Origin: Ascaris suum
Taxonomy: Eukaryota > Nematoda > Chromadorea > Rhabditida > Ascarididae
DNA length: 64,000 bases
Reading direction: 5' to 3'
Assembly (NCBI GenBank): GCA_013433145.1
Contig: CM024187.1
Span: forward strand, 5,410,826 to 5,474,825
Made by a program: the position numbers and the translations under genes. Below the pieces are notes generated by a model. It searched no databases and was not told the DNA's origin. It was given only the letters and a program-made list of their open reading frames with translations. Position 1 is the first letter of the stretch; each line of letters starts with the position of its first letter. Positions 23,201 to 38,256 of this stretch are shown here, piece by piece.

Positions 23201-24854
23201 TGCTTGTATTCAAGTGATTGCTTCGCTTGTTCATATCCTGCTTCATTTCCTTTTCGAGGCTTCGATCCGTATTCAAATAATTCCCTCCTACTATCCAAGA
23301 TTTCATAAGAACGCACACTCTTCACACTCTCAAATTTACCACCGCTCAGAGCTCCTATTGTTGCGTTCGGGTGTGGTGTAAGTTTGAAGAGAGGAACTCC
23401 ATCACTCCGAAAATCGTCGCAGGTTAACAGAAGAGGAGGGAATAGCATCAGCAGCTGAAATACTTTCACTAGCGTATTGGCTGGCAGATATGCTGTACGT
23501 TTGTATGTAACAGACGATTTCGGTGCGGCCTGCACGCTCTTCGTACAAATAAGATCTGCGTTGTTCTTGACTTCCGACAGTTTCGGTTGGCGAACACGTT
23601 GGCCGCTCTAGCATCCACATTGCTACTCGCAGATGATCACCGTGTGCAATATTTGTTTTACTTTCTTCCTAATAGCTCATTTGTTTTTCACGCTTCCAGT
23701 TGGTTGTCCTTCTCTGGAGAATCTCGCAGTAAACCCACTTTTTTTATTGAAATGTTTTTTGCAGTACCCGTCATTAACGAACGAAAAATACCCACCACAT
23801 ATGTGGCCGCTATTGATCCTCGCTATAACAACTGCGTGCAGATGATGCTCGCGCGACCAGAGATAGCTTCCAGCGGTGAGTCTTAAAATCAACATTTCAT
23901 GCAGGAGAGCATCACTTAAATATATAGGTGTGGGGGTCGTTTTTCAAAGGCATTATTGGTTTGTTAAAAAGTCGCTTGCAAACCGTGTTTTCAAGAGTGA
24001 GCGTCGTAACGCTCTCCTTAAAACAAATGTGAAAAAAGCTCGGTCACTCTGCTTAGTGTTGTATGTTAATATTTTCTTGAATTTATATTGCACAGTGAGG
24101 AACGTGTATAACTGCGAAATTATATTGATACGTACGTATTTCCAGTGACGCTTCGAAGCTGTAATATTGGCTGTTTGAATAGTGCTGACCTCACGAAAGG
24201 TATGGAGTACGATGGCGCTGTCTTCCATTTCTAATCAGCTTAAACCTGCAGTGTGCTTTAGGTCATTTCAGTATAAATTTGTAGCGGTTGAATAATAACG
24301 GTGTTTCGGCTGATCGTGATTAATATGCATTTTTTTCAGGTCTTCGAAGTACATTAATGCATTTTAAGTAGAAAGTAGAGACACGAATTTATTTAAAAAG
24401 AGGTTCATAAAACCTTCTATTGCTTCTATTGTAAAAGGTTGCCTCATGCTCCGTACTGATCACTTTACTGACAGTAATTTCAGGTATGTACGATTATGCG
24501 ACGATAGCATATGGTGATATGTGTTCACGGCCACCACCTTCGTGTTCTTACTATAATCCACTGCAACGGCACACTGGGCACACGCCATCTACCCACGGTT
24601 CCCCTCGTCTTCACTATCACCCCCCACCGACTTTTCCTCCTCCTCCGCCTCCTCCTCCTGCTCCTGGAATAGCCGATTTGCGTGTTTCGCCTCGCCCTCA
24701 TTCGTCTACAATGACGAAACTGTCAGATGACTCGGCGTACAGTGACGGATCCTCCACAATGCACTACCCTGGCGAGATGAACACTACTACATCAGGGATG
24801 TTGCTGCGTATGGACCTAACGAAGAATCCGCCAGTTTTCGTGCAGGGCATGTAA
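8177..24854 (+). CDS. lat-1: Latrophilin-type adhesion GPCR (lat-1 orthologue), 5' end missing, frame broken in several exons
   Basis: Exons read from the sequence: 8177-8289, 9386-9458, 10302-10520, 11816-11996, 12327-12512, 13636-13764, 14304-14503, 15105-15269, 16287-16491, 16753-16906, 17486-17726, 18070-18242, 19691-19852 and 24484-24854. A further middle tail exon is implied because phase 0 at 19852 does not fit the two-base start at 24484. The domain order (SUEL lectin C-half, HRM, GAIN, GPS, 7TM, proline-rich tail) and local sequence match C. elegans LAT-1 nearly end to end. LAT-1 is a plasma-membrane receptor that acts in embryonic tissue polarity and in neurons, and its mammalian relatives bind teneurins; this is family knowledge. 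Four exons carry indels and one a TAA, while splice sites and key residues persist. The 5' exons (signal peptide, first lectin half) were not found. Orthology is near certain; whether this copy works is not. Confidence 0.93.
9386..9458 (+). CDS. lat-1: lat-1 exon: threonine-rich linker
   Basis: Follows acceptor TTTTAG. The frame continues from the lectin exon as V-T-T-P followed by seven threonines and then lysines. C. elegans LAT-1 also has a poly-threonine linker right after the lectin domain; it is probably O-glycosylated. Donor GTCAGC at 9459 leaves two bases, which fits the one-base start of the next exon. An alternative donor at 9451 would not fit. The run of ten A inside the exon makes its length prone to error. 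Confidence 0.75.
10302..10520 (+). CDS. lat-1: lat-1 exon: hormone-receptor (HRM) domain
   Basis: Acceptor CAGTTTTAG, donor GTAGCT. The frame holds the HRM signature: a first Cys, then [34 protein letters not shown]. The paired Cys/Trp positions match those of the LAT-1 domain lying between lectin and GAIN. It ends two bases into an arginine codon that 11816 completes. The reading frame is clean. Confidence 0.93.
11816..11996 (+). CDS. lat-1: lat-1 exon: start of GAIN domain
   Basis: Acceptor ATTTTAG, donor GTAAGC. One base completes the preceding arginine and 60 clean codons follow ([18 protein letters not shown] and onward), corresponding to the helical GAIN subdomain A of latrophilins. 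It ends in phase 0. Confidence 0.88.
12327..12512 (+). CDS. lat-1: lat-1 exon: GAIN domain, carries a one-base frameshift
   Basis: Acceptor CATTTCAG, donor GTACGT. The first 44 codons ([20 protein letters not shown] region) align to LAT-1 GAIN. After GGGGTC at about 12455-12461 the homologous reading moves to another frame ([17 protein letters not shown], up to the donor), while the original frame stops at a TAA. The flanking phases (0 in, 1 out) demand a length one base longer than the 186 present, so one base is missing. Confidence 0.85.
13636..13764 (+). CDS. lat-1: lat-1 exon: GAIN domain beta subdomain
   Basis: Acceptor TTTTGCAG. Two bases complete a glutamate codon, then [20 protein letters not shown], aligning to the VEIS... 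stretch of LAT-1. The donor is either GTCAGT at 13761 or GTGTAT at 13765. Only the latter leaves the single base needed for the next exon, giving ...[14 protein letters not shown], which aligns without a gap. The reading frame is clean. Confidence 0.85.
14304..14503 (+). CDS. lat-1: lat-1 exon: GAIN domain beta subdomain, second part
   Basis: Acceptor GCTTTAG, donor GTAGGT. The frame [19 protein letters not shown], then [12 protein letters not shown], matches the LAT-1 strand pair that leads to the GPS. Phase 0 at the end. The reading frame is clean. Confidence 0.88.
15105..15269 (+). CDS. lat-1: lat-1 exon: GPS motif and Stachel
   Basis: Acceptor ATTTCCAG, donor GTTATT. Fifty-five clean codons contain the GPS signature: four cysteines and the paired tryptophans in [14 protein letters not shown], then [15 protein letters not shown]. 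Cleavage is expected between the Leu and Thr of H-L-T; the released THFAVLM is the tethered agonist of adhesion GPCRs. All required residues are present. Confidence 0.96.
16287..16491 (+). CDS. lat-1: lat-1 exon: TM1-TM2, carries a one-base frameshift
   Basis: Acceptor TTTTTGCAG, donor GTTTGT. The opening frame ([16 protein letters not shown]) matches the start of TM1 and then meets TGA at 16335-16337. The homologous sequence resumes one base later ([14 protein letters not shown], then [12 protein letters not shown] of TM2). The exon is 205 bases between two phase-0 borders, one base too long, so an extra base lies near 16335-16338. Removing it would place a cysteine where C. elegans also has one. 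Confidence 0.88.
16753..16906 (+). CDS. lat-1: lat-1 exon: TM3 and following loop
   Basis: Acceptor CCTTTCAG, donor GTTGGT. It encodes [20 protein letters not shown] followed by [16 protein letters not shown]: the TM3 cysteine and the W-M-L-L-E-G hallmark of class B2 receptors. The reading frame is clean and ends one base into a codon. Confidence 0.95.
17486..17726 (+). CDS. lat-1: lat-1 exon: TM4-TM5, two compensating frameshifts
   Basis: Acceptor ATTTTAG, donor GTAACC. TM4 starts in one frame (CPAVVVTL), which stops at TAG (17511-17513). The second extracellular loop is in another frame ([17 protein letters not shown], with the conserved C-W), and TM5 returns to the first frame ([18 protein letters not shown]). 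One base appears lost near 17510 and one gained in the GGGG at 17597-17600, so the exon length still fits its border phases. Confidence 0.87.
18070..18242 (+). CDS. lat-1: lat-1 exon: TM6-TM7, frameshift plus in-frame TAA
   Basis: Acceptor GCTTTTAG, donor GTAAGA. TM6 is clean ([17 protein letters not shown], then STVMAY). Then a GCGC at 18170-18173 shifts the frame, after which TM7 reads [13 protein letters not shown] (18204-18206), [13 protein letters not shown]. elegans has leucine at the TAA position, so TTA to TAA is a one-base change. The length is one base over the phase expectation. Confidence 0.87.
19691..19852 (+). CDS. lat-1: lat-1 exon: proximal cytoplasmic tail
   Basis: Acceptor GTTTTTAG, donor GTAAGA. 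Fifty-four clean codons start MHKDYRKW and end [11 protein letters not shown], matching the K-M-R-K-D and S-S-T-G-S-D stretch of the LAT-1 intracellular tail. Serine-rich, probably a phosphorylation and adaptor region. Confidence 0.88.
20413..20495 (+). CDS. Possible alternative lat-1 tail exon (uncertain)
   Basis: A good acceptor (TTTGTTCCAG) precedes [20 protein letters not shown] in phase 0, as the exon ending at 19852 requires. A glycine/serine-rich juxtamembrane tail would suit a latrophilin isoform. A donor GTGGCT at about 20429 would leave the single base needed to join 24484. No close match to the C. elegans tail; the end is uncertain. Confidence 0.3.
21661..21951 (-). CDS. Candidate small single-pass membrane protein, antisense within a lat-1 intron
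   Basis: An uninterrupted 96-codon frame opens at ATG 21951. The protein has a polar N-terminus, one hydrophobic segment (about residues 26-45, [20 protein letters not shown]) and a basic tail with [10 protein letters not shown] just after it, giving a positive-inside, N-out/C-in arrangement. Immediately upstream on this strand is TGTTTCCTAG followed by two bases and the ATG, the form of a nematode spliced-leader acceptor. I recognise no family. It could be chance, but length, topology and the acceptor together make a gene plausible. Confidence 0.5.
   Translation of the reverse strand: MSQSNFDFTALKAHWERPTPSYRAILFQLSVILGVLLFYYFWPFFNTSSGVMMRRRLLRRITRQETGIKPSLQTKDGEANSNKRTVPSRSKQGTQL
22367..22505. 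repeat. Three-copy repeat of about 54 bp around a GC-rich hairpin core
   Basis: The core CTCGC(G)(C/T)CTTCGGCGC occurs at about 22373, 22427 and 22480, spaced about 54 bases. Each core can fold into a short GCGCC/GGCGC stem. The sequences between the cores are only loosely alike. It lies in the large lat-1 intron and is much more GC-rich than its surroundings. Confidence 0.7.
22905..23178. repeat. Degenerate minisatellite, about 18-22 bp unit (GTAGATCAAAATATGAAG-like)
   Basis: Roughly a dozen imperfect copies of GTAGATCA(A/G)A(A/G)TATGA(A/G)G run head to tail. Units differ by substitution and short indels, so the array is not recent. It lies in the last large lat-1 intron. No coding or splice signal is seen in it. 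Confidence 0.85.
24484..24854 (+). CDS. lat-1: lat-1 last exon: proline-rich C-terminal tail
   Basis: Acceptor AATTTCAG. The frame starts [11 protein letters not shown], identical to the C. elegans tail motif. It passes through a proline block ([16 protein letters not shown]), then [13 protein letters not shown], again near identical, and ends at TAA. The proline run may bind SH3 or WW domains, and the conserved S-D-D-S-A-Y-S-D-G is probably a phosphorylated signalling motif (inference). The reading frame is clean. Confidence 0.95.
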
Positions 24855-27293
24855 ATCATCTGAATCGAGAGCACAGGGGTTGTATTTGAATTCCAGCAAT
24901 TTTCGAACGAGGTGGCGCACAGGATTTTTTGGGTATGTATTTGGTAGCCACATGTCCTTTAGATTTTCGAGTCTAGGGTGATAGTGGGGAAGTGGTTAAG
25001 AATCATGTAGTTTGCAGTCCAAAGTTGACTATTTGAGGTTCAAGTATTTCAGGTGGTGTGAGTGAATATAAAGTCGGAAAGCAGTTCTCTTTGGCTCTTC
25101 AGGGCTGTAGAACGAACCTCTGCGTGCTTGTATTCCCGTGATACATATCTCTAGACTATATCAAATACCGGTTTACAGTATTCATTTGTTATTGAATTCG
25201 TGCTGTTTTTGTAACCACTCAATCGTGCTTTATACTATTGCGTGCTGTGGTGGATGGATGCTTTGCGATGGCGCAACGACGCTTCGGTTGCTCGGCTTTC
25301 AAAGCATACGCGCCATAATCTGCAAACCTCGAATCCATTTTGAGCAATTTTTGCGACATTTGTGAGCATGAGAAGTTTTATCTAGAAGGTGGCTGATTTC
25401 TTATACATTTGAAAAACGCTGTTGTAAGAATTTTCTTAGTCTGCATTTAACATTTACCTAAACAAAAAGTTTAGACTTCATGGATGAACATCTACATTGC
25501 GCATCGGCATGGATAGGAGCCGGGTTTTTGTTTGTTTGTTTTTTTTTGAGAGGAGGAGAGCGCTGCAACTTCCTAGCGTTTAGAGAGATTCTTTAGAAGA
25601 CAGGAAGGTATAACAGTTAGTTAGGGGATTTGTGCCGTCGGCAAAATTTTTGGAACGAACAGGGTAGCGTACAAAATAGTAGCAAAATTTTTTCAGAGGA
25701 TTTGTCCCCCTCTCTCGCGGTCTCTTCGTCGATTACGCCATTGTTGCTGTGGTTGGATTTCTTTTCCCTTACTGTCTTGATCTCGCAAAAGTGTTAACTG
25801 TTAAGTTGCTGAATTACTTGTTCTAATGTCGTTTGAGCGATATAGGGATCATATTTTATGAAGTCTTTTTTGAGGTCACTTTCGTTGAAGGAGATTGTCG
25901 ATCGACACTAAAGATCGCTCTTTTTAGCCAAGCTGATAAGAAATTCCTCGCAAGTCAATATTCTTTTTTTTTCAAGTGCCAAATTATGATATCAGTTCGT
26001 GCGAGTGAGTTACTTAGTATGGCTGGGGTGTTTCGAGATTAGTGGCGTAACGAATAAGGTCTTAGTAATGCCACTAAGTTTTGTTAGCTTTGCCTACACG
26101 ATCTTCGGTTGATGATTACACGAATCATTCGATGGCGTTCGTTTGGCTGGGTTTTTATTAGACGCTCGGTTGTTCGCTTTGAGGAAGTGGAAACTGTTCA
26201 GTGAAATCAACGGTTATCATTGAAGTCTCGATGTATCCTTCTATTCGTCCTTTCCAGTTCGTATTGGCAAGCGTTAAAAGTGAAAACCGTTGTGTGAGAG
26301 TCGGTGACACGGAGCGCTGACACAATTAGAAAAGCTGTAAAGCTGTGCCATTTTCCTTTGATCATCTGTTATGTGTTGTATAGCATTTAGTTTCATGCTA
26401 GTCAGGGATTCGATCTATTATCACTCCGCCTTTTAGGTTTTGCATGACATTTTGGCTTGTAGTACTCATAAAGTTTCTTTGGGATCCACTTCACTAGCAC
26501 TGCCGGGTCATCGCATCACTCACGAAATCACTCCAAGTAACAGTTCCGAGGCGTTCATGGTGCACGGAGTCCAATGAATCACAGTCATTATTGTTGTTTA
26601 CGCGGCCGTGCATTCTCTCCTCTACTTCCCACAATATTTAGTATCTATGCGTGTATTTGTTTGATATTGATCGTACAGCAATCCCCTATATATGTTGTTT
26701 CCTGACTATGTAAATTTTATTCACTGCTTGTTTCTGGGCATCATTGTTCACTTTTGCGCTCTTTCACAGGGCAGATTTCGAGAGTATTCCTAGAATAAAC
26801 CTACTGCTCTAAGCTGCTCGCCTTGTCTGAACTGCCCTATGAAACGACTCAGGCTTCTTAAGTTGTGGCCGCCCTCTGCCAAGGCAAAGCGAGTGCTGCA
26901 ATGTTTAGACAGCCCATAATATTTGCCCGACTTGAAAGCGATGCCAAATTGCATTTTCCACCTAAGTGACATAGGAGAAGAGATGTTTTCGCAAGCATAG
27001 GCTAAAATTGAAGGTAACAGGAGTTGCCGCGAGCAGGTGTGAGTTGCGAGTTTTGCCTGTATCAATGAGCAAAACTATCTTGTTCCTACTGACTTTTTAG
27101 GGAGGGGCGGTAGAGTGAAGGTTGCGATTCATGGTCCTAGAATTTGGAAACAGAACAAATCATTGGTGGACAGGAAAGAGTGAATGCTCGCAGAGGTGTA
27201 CAAAGTGCTCGAATATAATATGCTTCAAACAGCACGCGTTGGATGGGTGCAATTCCCATGCACGCCTCATCAAATACTGTTAGAAAGCGAAGA
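24855..27293. other. lat-1 3' flank and intergenic sequence; nothing recognised
   Basis: T-rich sequence with only short unsupported open frames on both strands. No canonical AATAAA is seen close behind the lat-1 stop; the nearest is at about 26793. Some of it may be 3' UTR or early introns of the gene whose last exons lie at 27294-28405. Confidence 0.5.
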
Positions 27294-28405
27294 GGGATTT
27301 CCAAACGCAAGCGCCACCTTCAAGTATGTGATGTCCAGTCACACTTCTTTGCTTTCTGACCCTACTGGAACGGGTGGCTGCAAGGTTGCACTAAGTGAAC
27401 GAAATGTCAAGATTAGCACTGTTGTCTGGAAAGCCAATAGACAGGTGAGTACTCGTTCATGAGAAGAGGAAAAATTGAGGCAGTGGTTTCCTCAAATCAC
27501 GTCCGAACGACGGCAATGCAGCATTATATTTGCATTCCACATCTCAATGGATTAATGCTTTAAAAAGCCTACGAGACATGCACTGCGGAGTGGTTTTCAT
27601 TTTAACGAATAGAAACAGCGAAACAATCAGTCCATCAAAGGACGGACGTGCAGTCACCTCGGAGAAGGGAATTGAAATGACGCATATAACACACACTTTA
27701 AGAAATGATTACGCAGCTCCAGATGAACATCGGCCAAATATATTCTATGATCAAATGTAATGTGAACAGATCCACTAAATTGAAAACAGATACCGATTTG
27801 TAGAGCAGAAAAAAAATGCTGGCGACTTTTTAATGATTTAATGGTGTGTTTCAGTCAGTAAAGCTCACAATGACCGACTGATGCGACATGCATTGTCATC
27901 GCATTATTGCGTGGTCGTAATGAGCTTTATGTAACTATAAAGGTACAGCGTGTTTGATTACATGACATTAGTGTGCTTCTAGCTTTTCACCTAAGGTGTC
28001 GCCCTTGTGAAGGTCAGTTCGGACCGTAGCGGTGCGCAGTCCGACTGCGAAGTGTCTCAGGAGGGGAGAGTTCCTGATGCTCGTTGGCGCGGAGGTGGCA
28101 CCATTCGTGCCAATGTGCTGTCGGAGCGACGTCCCCCCTTGCAGTTATGTTATCCTCTCCGTCTTACTATTGTTTTTTTTTACTGAGGCTTAATAAAATG
28201 ACTTAACCTCTCGTTCTGTTGCCAGATCACACAGGTTTGGACGAGCCTCGAAAGAGAAGGAATTTGCGAATCCTTTGAGGACAAATCAAGGGCAGAAGGG
28301 CAAAATAAGGTTCGACACCTCTACGTTATTGACTCAAACATACCAGTAAATCATTTAAACATTCAGCCACTACTTGAAGTCGGGAACCCAATATTCTTCA
28401 CATGA
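27294..28405 (+). CDS. Unrecognised gene, last two exons
   Basis: Two exons fit together in phase 0. The first, 27294-27444 (start uncertain), opens after CTGTTAG and ends at a strong CAG|GTGAGT donor; it encodes NASATFKYVMSSHTSLLSD and on to VVWKANRQ. The second, 28226-28405, follows TTGCCAG and runs 59 open codons without needing a start codon (ITQVWTSLEREGICESFEDK, then IDSNIPVNHLNIQPLLEVG) to TGA. The hydrophilic mix with two cysteines suggests a soluble protein end. No domain is recognised. + strand T-richness ends close to this stop, consistent with a gene boundary. Confidence 0.45.
28005..28197. repeat. GC-rich island, possibly a SINE or other short repeat
   Basis: About 135 bases of markedly higher GC than its surroundings, containing GTTCGGACC (similar to a pol III B box), are followed by a run of nine or ten T at about 28171-28180 and TTAATAAAATGA. 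An open frame crosses it with no family match. The block lies inside the intron between 27444 and 28226. A retroposed short element is one reading; a chance GC island is the other. Confidence 0.3.
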
Positions 28406-35205
<6,800 letters not shown>

Positions 35206-36525
35206 GTTGAATGGCAATCTTTGGATCCCATCCCTCCACTTCCACGAGATATCGGCATATCATATAACCAGTTCGATTGATGCCATGTGTGCAATGAACT
35301 CCTATCAGCCTGTCTGCAAAGTTTATAGACATATTATTAAATGGTACAGTAAGCACCGTTGCATGGTTTCAGGCTGGACGTGGATTCGAAAGTAAAGACG
35401 ATATCAATAACGTCTCATACTCCCCCCCCCCCCAAAAAAAAAAGACAGGATCTTTACGTCTGCATGGTACTGTGAAATGACAACAAAATGCAGCCTGTTC
35501 CACTGCTCATACTTACCTGCAACGATTTAAGATATGTCATACTTATGTTTGGACATACATTATACCACATATACGAGTATCCACATACTTAGGGTATGCA
35601 GTTATATGTACGCATATAAACACAAGTATATTTGCATGAACAGCCTCTCTTAAAGCTTTCGGACAGTACGTAAAGGGTAGGAAGCGCATGATGTGAAGGA
35701 AAAAAAGAAAAATATATGTTTAAAAAAAATGCACGTTTACTACCCGTCAAAATTCCCCTGAAACTTGGTTTTTTCTTTTTTTTTCGACTACACCTCGTGT
35801 TGTTGTATTACCTATAATATAGTTGGCCACTCTCAAATTCAGTCGATTAATTTTTTCAGACGCCGTTGCCAGTATGCACACCTTGCCCTTCAGAAAAAAC
35901 ATGTCAAATGGAAACCAACAGTGCTCCGTAATGGATGCCAAATTTTATACACATAACTGTGAATTGTGCAGTCATACATTCTCACTTTACTGTTGACTGA
36001 AGAAGCCATATTTGAACAAAAAGATGTGACATGTATATCGCAAAAACACAGGTGACGCACAAAGGAAATTCTGATGAGACTAATTAAGCCTTGTGCTCGT
36101 GAAAACTTCAACTGGTTTTTTTATATTTTAACCGAAGCCCTGGCGCTTATCACCTGTGCTGCTCGCGTCCGCCTTTGCCGAAAAGTACGCATTTAGACTG
36201 GACGGCATTCAATCCGTTTGAATTCAAATCTATACGATTAATCTGCCAATGAAATAAAAAATAAATACGGTAAACCATGGTAAACGACATACTGTTATCA
36301 GCATTTTGGGTGAGAAAAGCAGTGACGGTGTCGAAAAAACGACGAATGTTCTCCTCCTGGCCGTGAGCTGTATGGCCCATGCATTTTATTTTTGCATATT
36401 CCACGCCGCGCTCGGTCCATTCCCTTGGGTCGTAATATCTATCGGTCGCCGTCAAATCAATAACCAATCCGATTTCTTCGCCATGTTTTCTTACCTTAAA
36501 CATAACCGAATGTAGTCTCGATTCG
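35206..36525 (-). CDS. pir-1: PIR-1/DUSP11-type RNA 5'-triphosphatase, two internal exons
   Basis: Exon 36525-36293 follows TGATGCAG and ends at GTATGT. It encodes [20 protein letters not shown] then RYYDPREW, the N-terminal part of the dual-specificity phosphatase fold as in DUSP11. Exon 35313-35206 follows ACTTTGCAG and ends at GTGGGT; it carries [30 protein letters not shown] is the HCx5R active-site loop with its catalytic Cys and Arg. Splice phases match (one base plus two). The family removes phosphates from the 5' ends of RNA; in C. elegans PIR-1 works with Dicer in small-RNA pathways. The usual start (G-T-R-F..F-K-x-P-L) and C-terminal exons are not located. The reading frame is clean. 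Confidence 0.92.
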
Positions 36526-37212
36526 CTGCATCAATTAATTTCATCACTCCTTTCATTTGCGTTTTCTGCCTTAAAAACTGAACAGATTGCTTTTTCAAGT
36601 TATGCTTGTAGGAGCTTGTAGGACCATAAAATTCCATCCTGTCATCTGCTCGTAACCTGACCTTCAGAGGCGAAAAGTAAAACTAGTCGCGAAAGCAAAG
36701 CCTTATGAAAGTGTTTCCGATTTCGTCAGCTCATCAAAGAAAACATACATCGTGCATGCGTGACCGCAATTAGCGAGACAGTCACAGAAGAACGACATCC
36801 ATCATAGAGAACGAAAGTTACATTCTATACAAAATTGAAGAAAGTGCGCAGTTCCTCATAAATGCCTGCAGTGGAGTTCTTCGCAGGGCTGAACTCTCTC
36901 TAGCTTGCTCAGGCGAAAGTGATGACAAGAAAGATTCTCAATCAGCTTTTACAAACATGCTCCAATACGCTTCTACCTCGACTTAAAAGAAACATTCAAC
37001 AGTGCTGCTGTCCTCTATCAATCAACAGCAAAATGAGCTTGCAATCGACCAGGACAGCCGTCATATTGCACTTTGTTAGCATGACTATAACCAGCACAAC
37101 GTTTTTGGTGTACCGACTTCAAAAACCGTTTTTCTTTGTCTCTGGAGAACTATGGGGGTTTTTTTTTTCAAGGCGCGTCGCTTTCGCTACCATAAAATTT
37201 TTTCGATTGTTC

Positions 37213-38256
37213 CATTCTTCATAGCATTTCAGAATCACGGCACTTCCAACTACAAAGAGGCACGTCTTGCGTTATCTGATTTTATATGACCTCAAACTCG
37301 GTCGTTCAGAGACCGATGGAAGTGCGAATATCAGCACCGAATTAGGCGAGCACGTCATGCAGCAATGGTTCGTAAACTTTCGATTCAACTACACCGACAA
37401 CAAAGATGAACTAGGCCGCTTGTGCACATCATTTAACATTGGCAACACTCTAAAAGTTGTTGCATCCGAAATGCCGCAACCTTCAACTCATGAGCACGCG
37501 GCACTAGCTGGGATACCTCAACACACAGTTCCGACCCATCTTGCGCACATCAGCGTGACAAGGAGACTTCCGCGGTCGATATTGCACGAGTTGACGTTAG
37601 AAAGCAGCTCCCACGCTACGATTATTGTAATATTTTTCGACCAGACGATTGTGTGCGATGAGGTAATAAACGTGTTCGCGCATGAAAAAACAAAGATTAC
37701 TCTCCAAAACCTTTAATAAATACATCCAAAGAAGGTCCTGTTGTCTGCTCGCCGTTGTTACAGCTGGATGTTCACTGCAGCACGTTGCAACCTGATCCGA
37801 TGGTCCTAACAGAGTCGTGCTCAGTAGTCTGAATCTGATGCAACGAAAATTGCAAATGTTCTGGCAAATAATGGCGAACAGAAGTGGGCTGGTCCTGCTC
37901 CAACACAACGCACGGCCACATACTTCGACTGTCAGCCGACAGAAACTGAGGCAAATAGGCACTGCGGTTCCTCCACCTCCTCCCCCCCCCCCCCTCCCTC
38001 TCAAACCTTATTCTTGAGACCTCTTCCCAATCGAAATCTTTCCTGTCGAACCTCGATGGCCGCCTGAGCCAAAAAAAACCTTCACGGGACAGGATGAGTT
38101 TGAAATGATCTCCGTCAACGTTATCCGATCTCGTGATTCAGATTTTTTGGAAGAATGGAATAAATTCGCTTGCAAAACGTTGCCACGCCAATGTTCTTAT
38201 TTCAGCGAACGAATAAAGTTGATATTTCGTTCAGTTACGACTTCCCCAACTTAAGT
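37213..38256 (+). mobile_element. Dead mariner-family transposon (transposase remnant)
   Basis: A full-length stretch can be followed across frames. 37267-37716 is still open and carries ILYDLKLGRS (helix-turn-helix region), TRRLPRSILHELT and IVCDEV (first catalytic Asp kept). In the same frame, after two stops, comes HPKKVLLS. Then LVLLQHNARPHTS (37895-37930 region), where the family's second catalytic Asp (D-N-A-R-P-H) is His. A C-rich run at about 37970-37998 replaces the P-Y-S-P-D-L-A-P-S-D block with the third Asp. The end (SRDSDFLEEW to YFSERI) is recognisable to about 38256. The total of about 345 codons is normal for mariner. Terminal inverted repeats were not resolved. Inactive. Confidence 0.88.
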
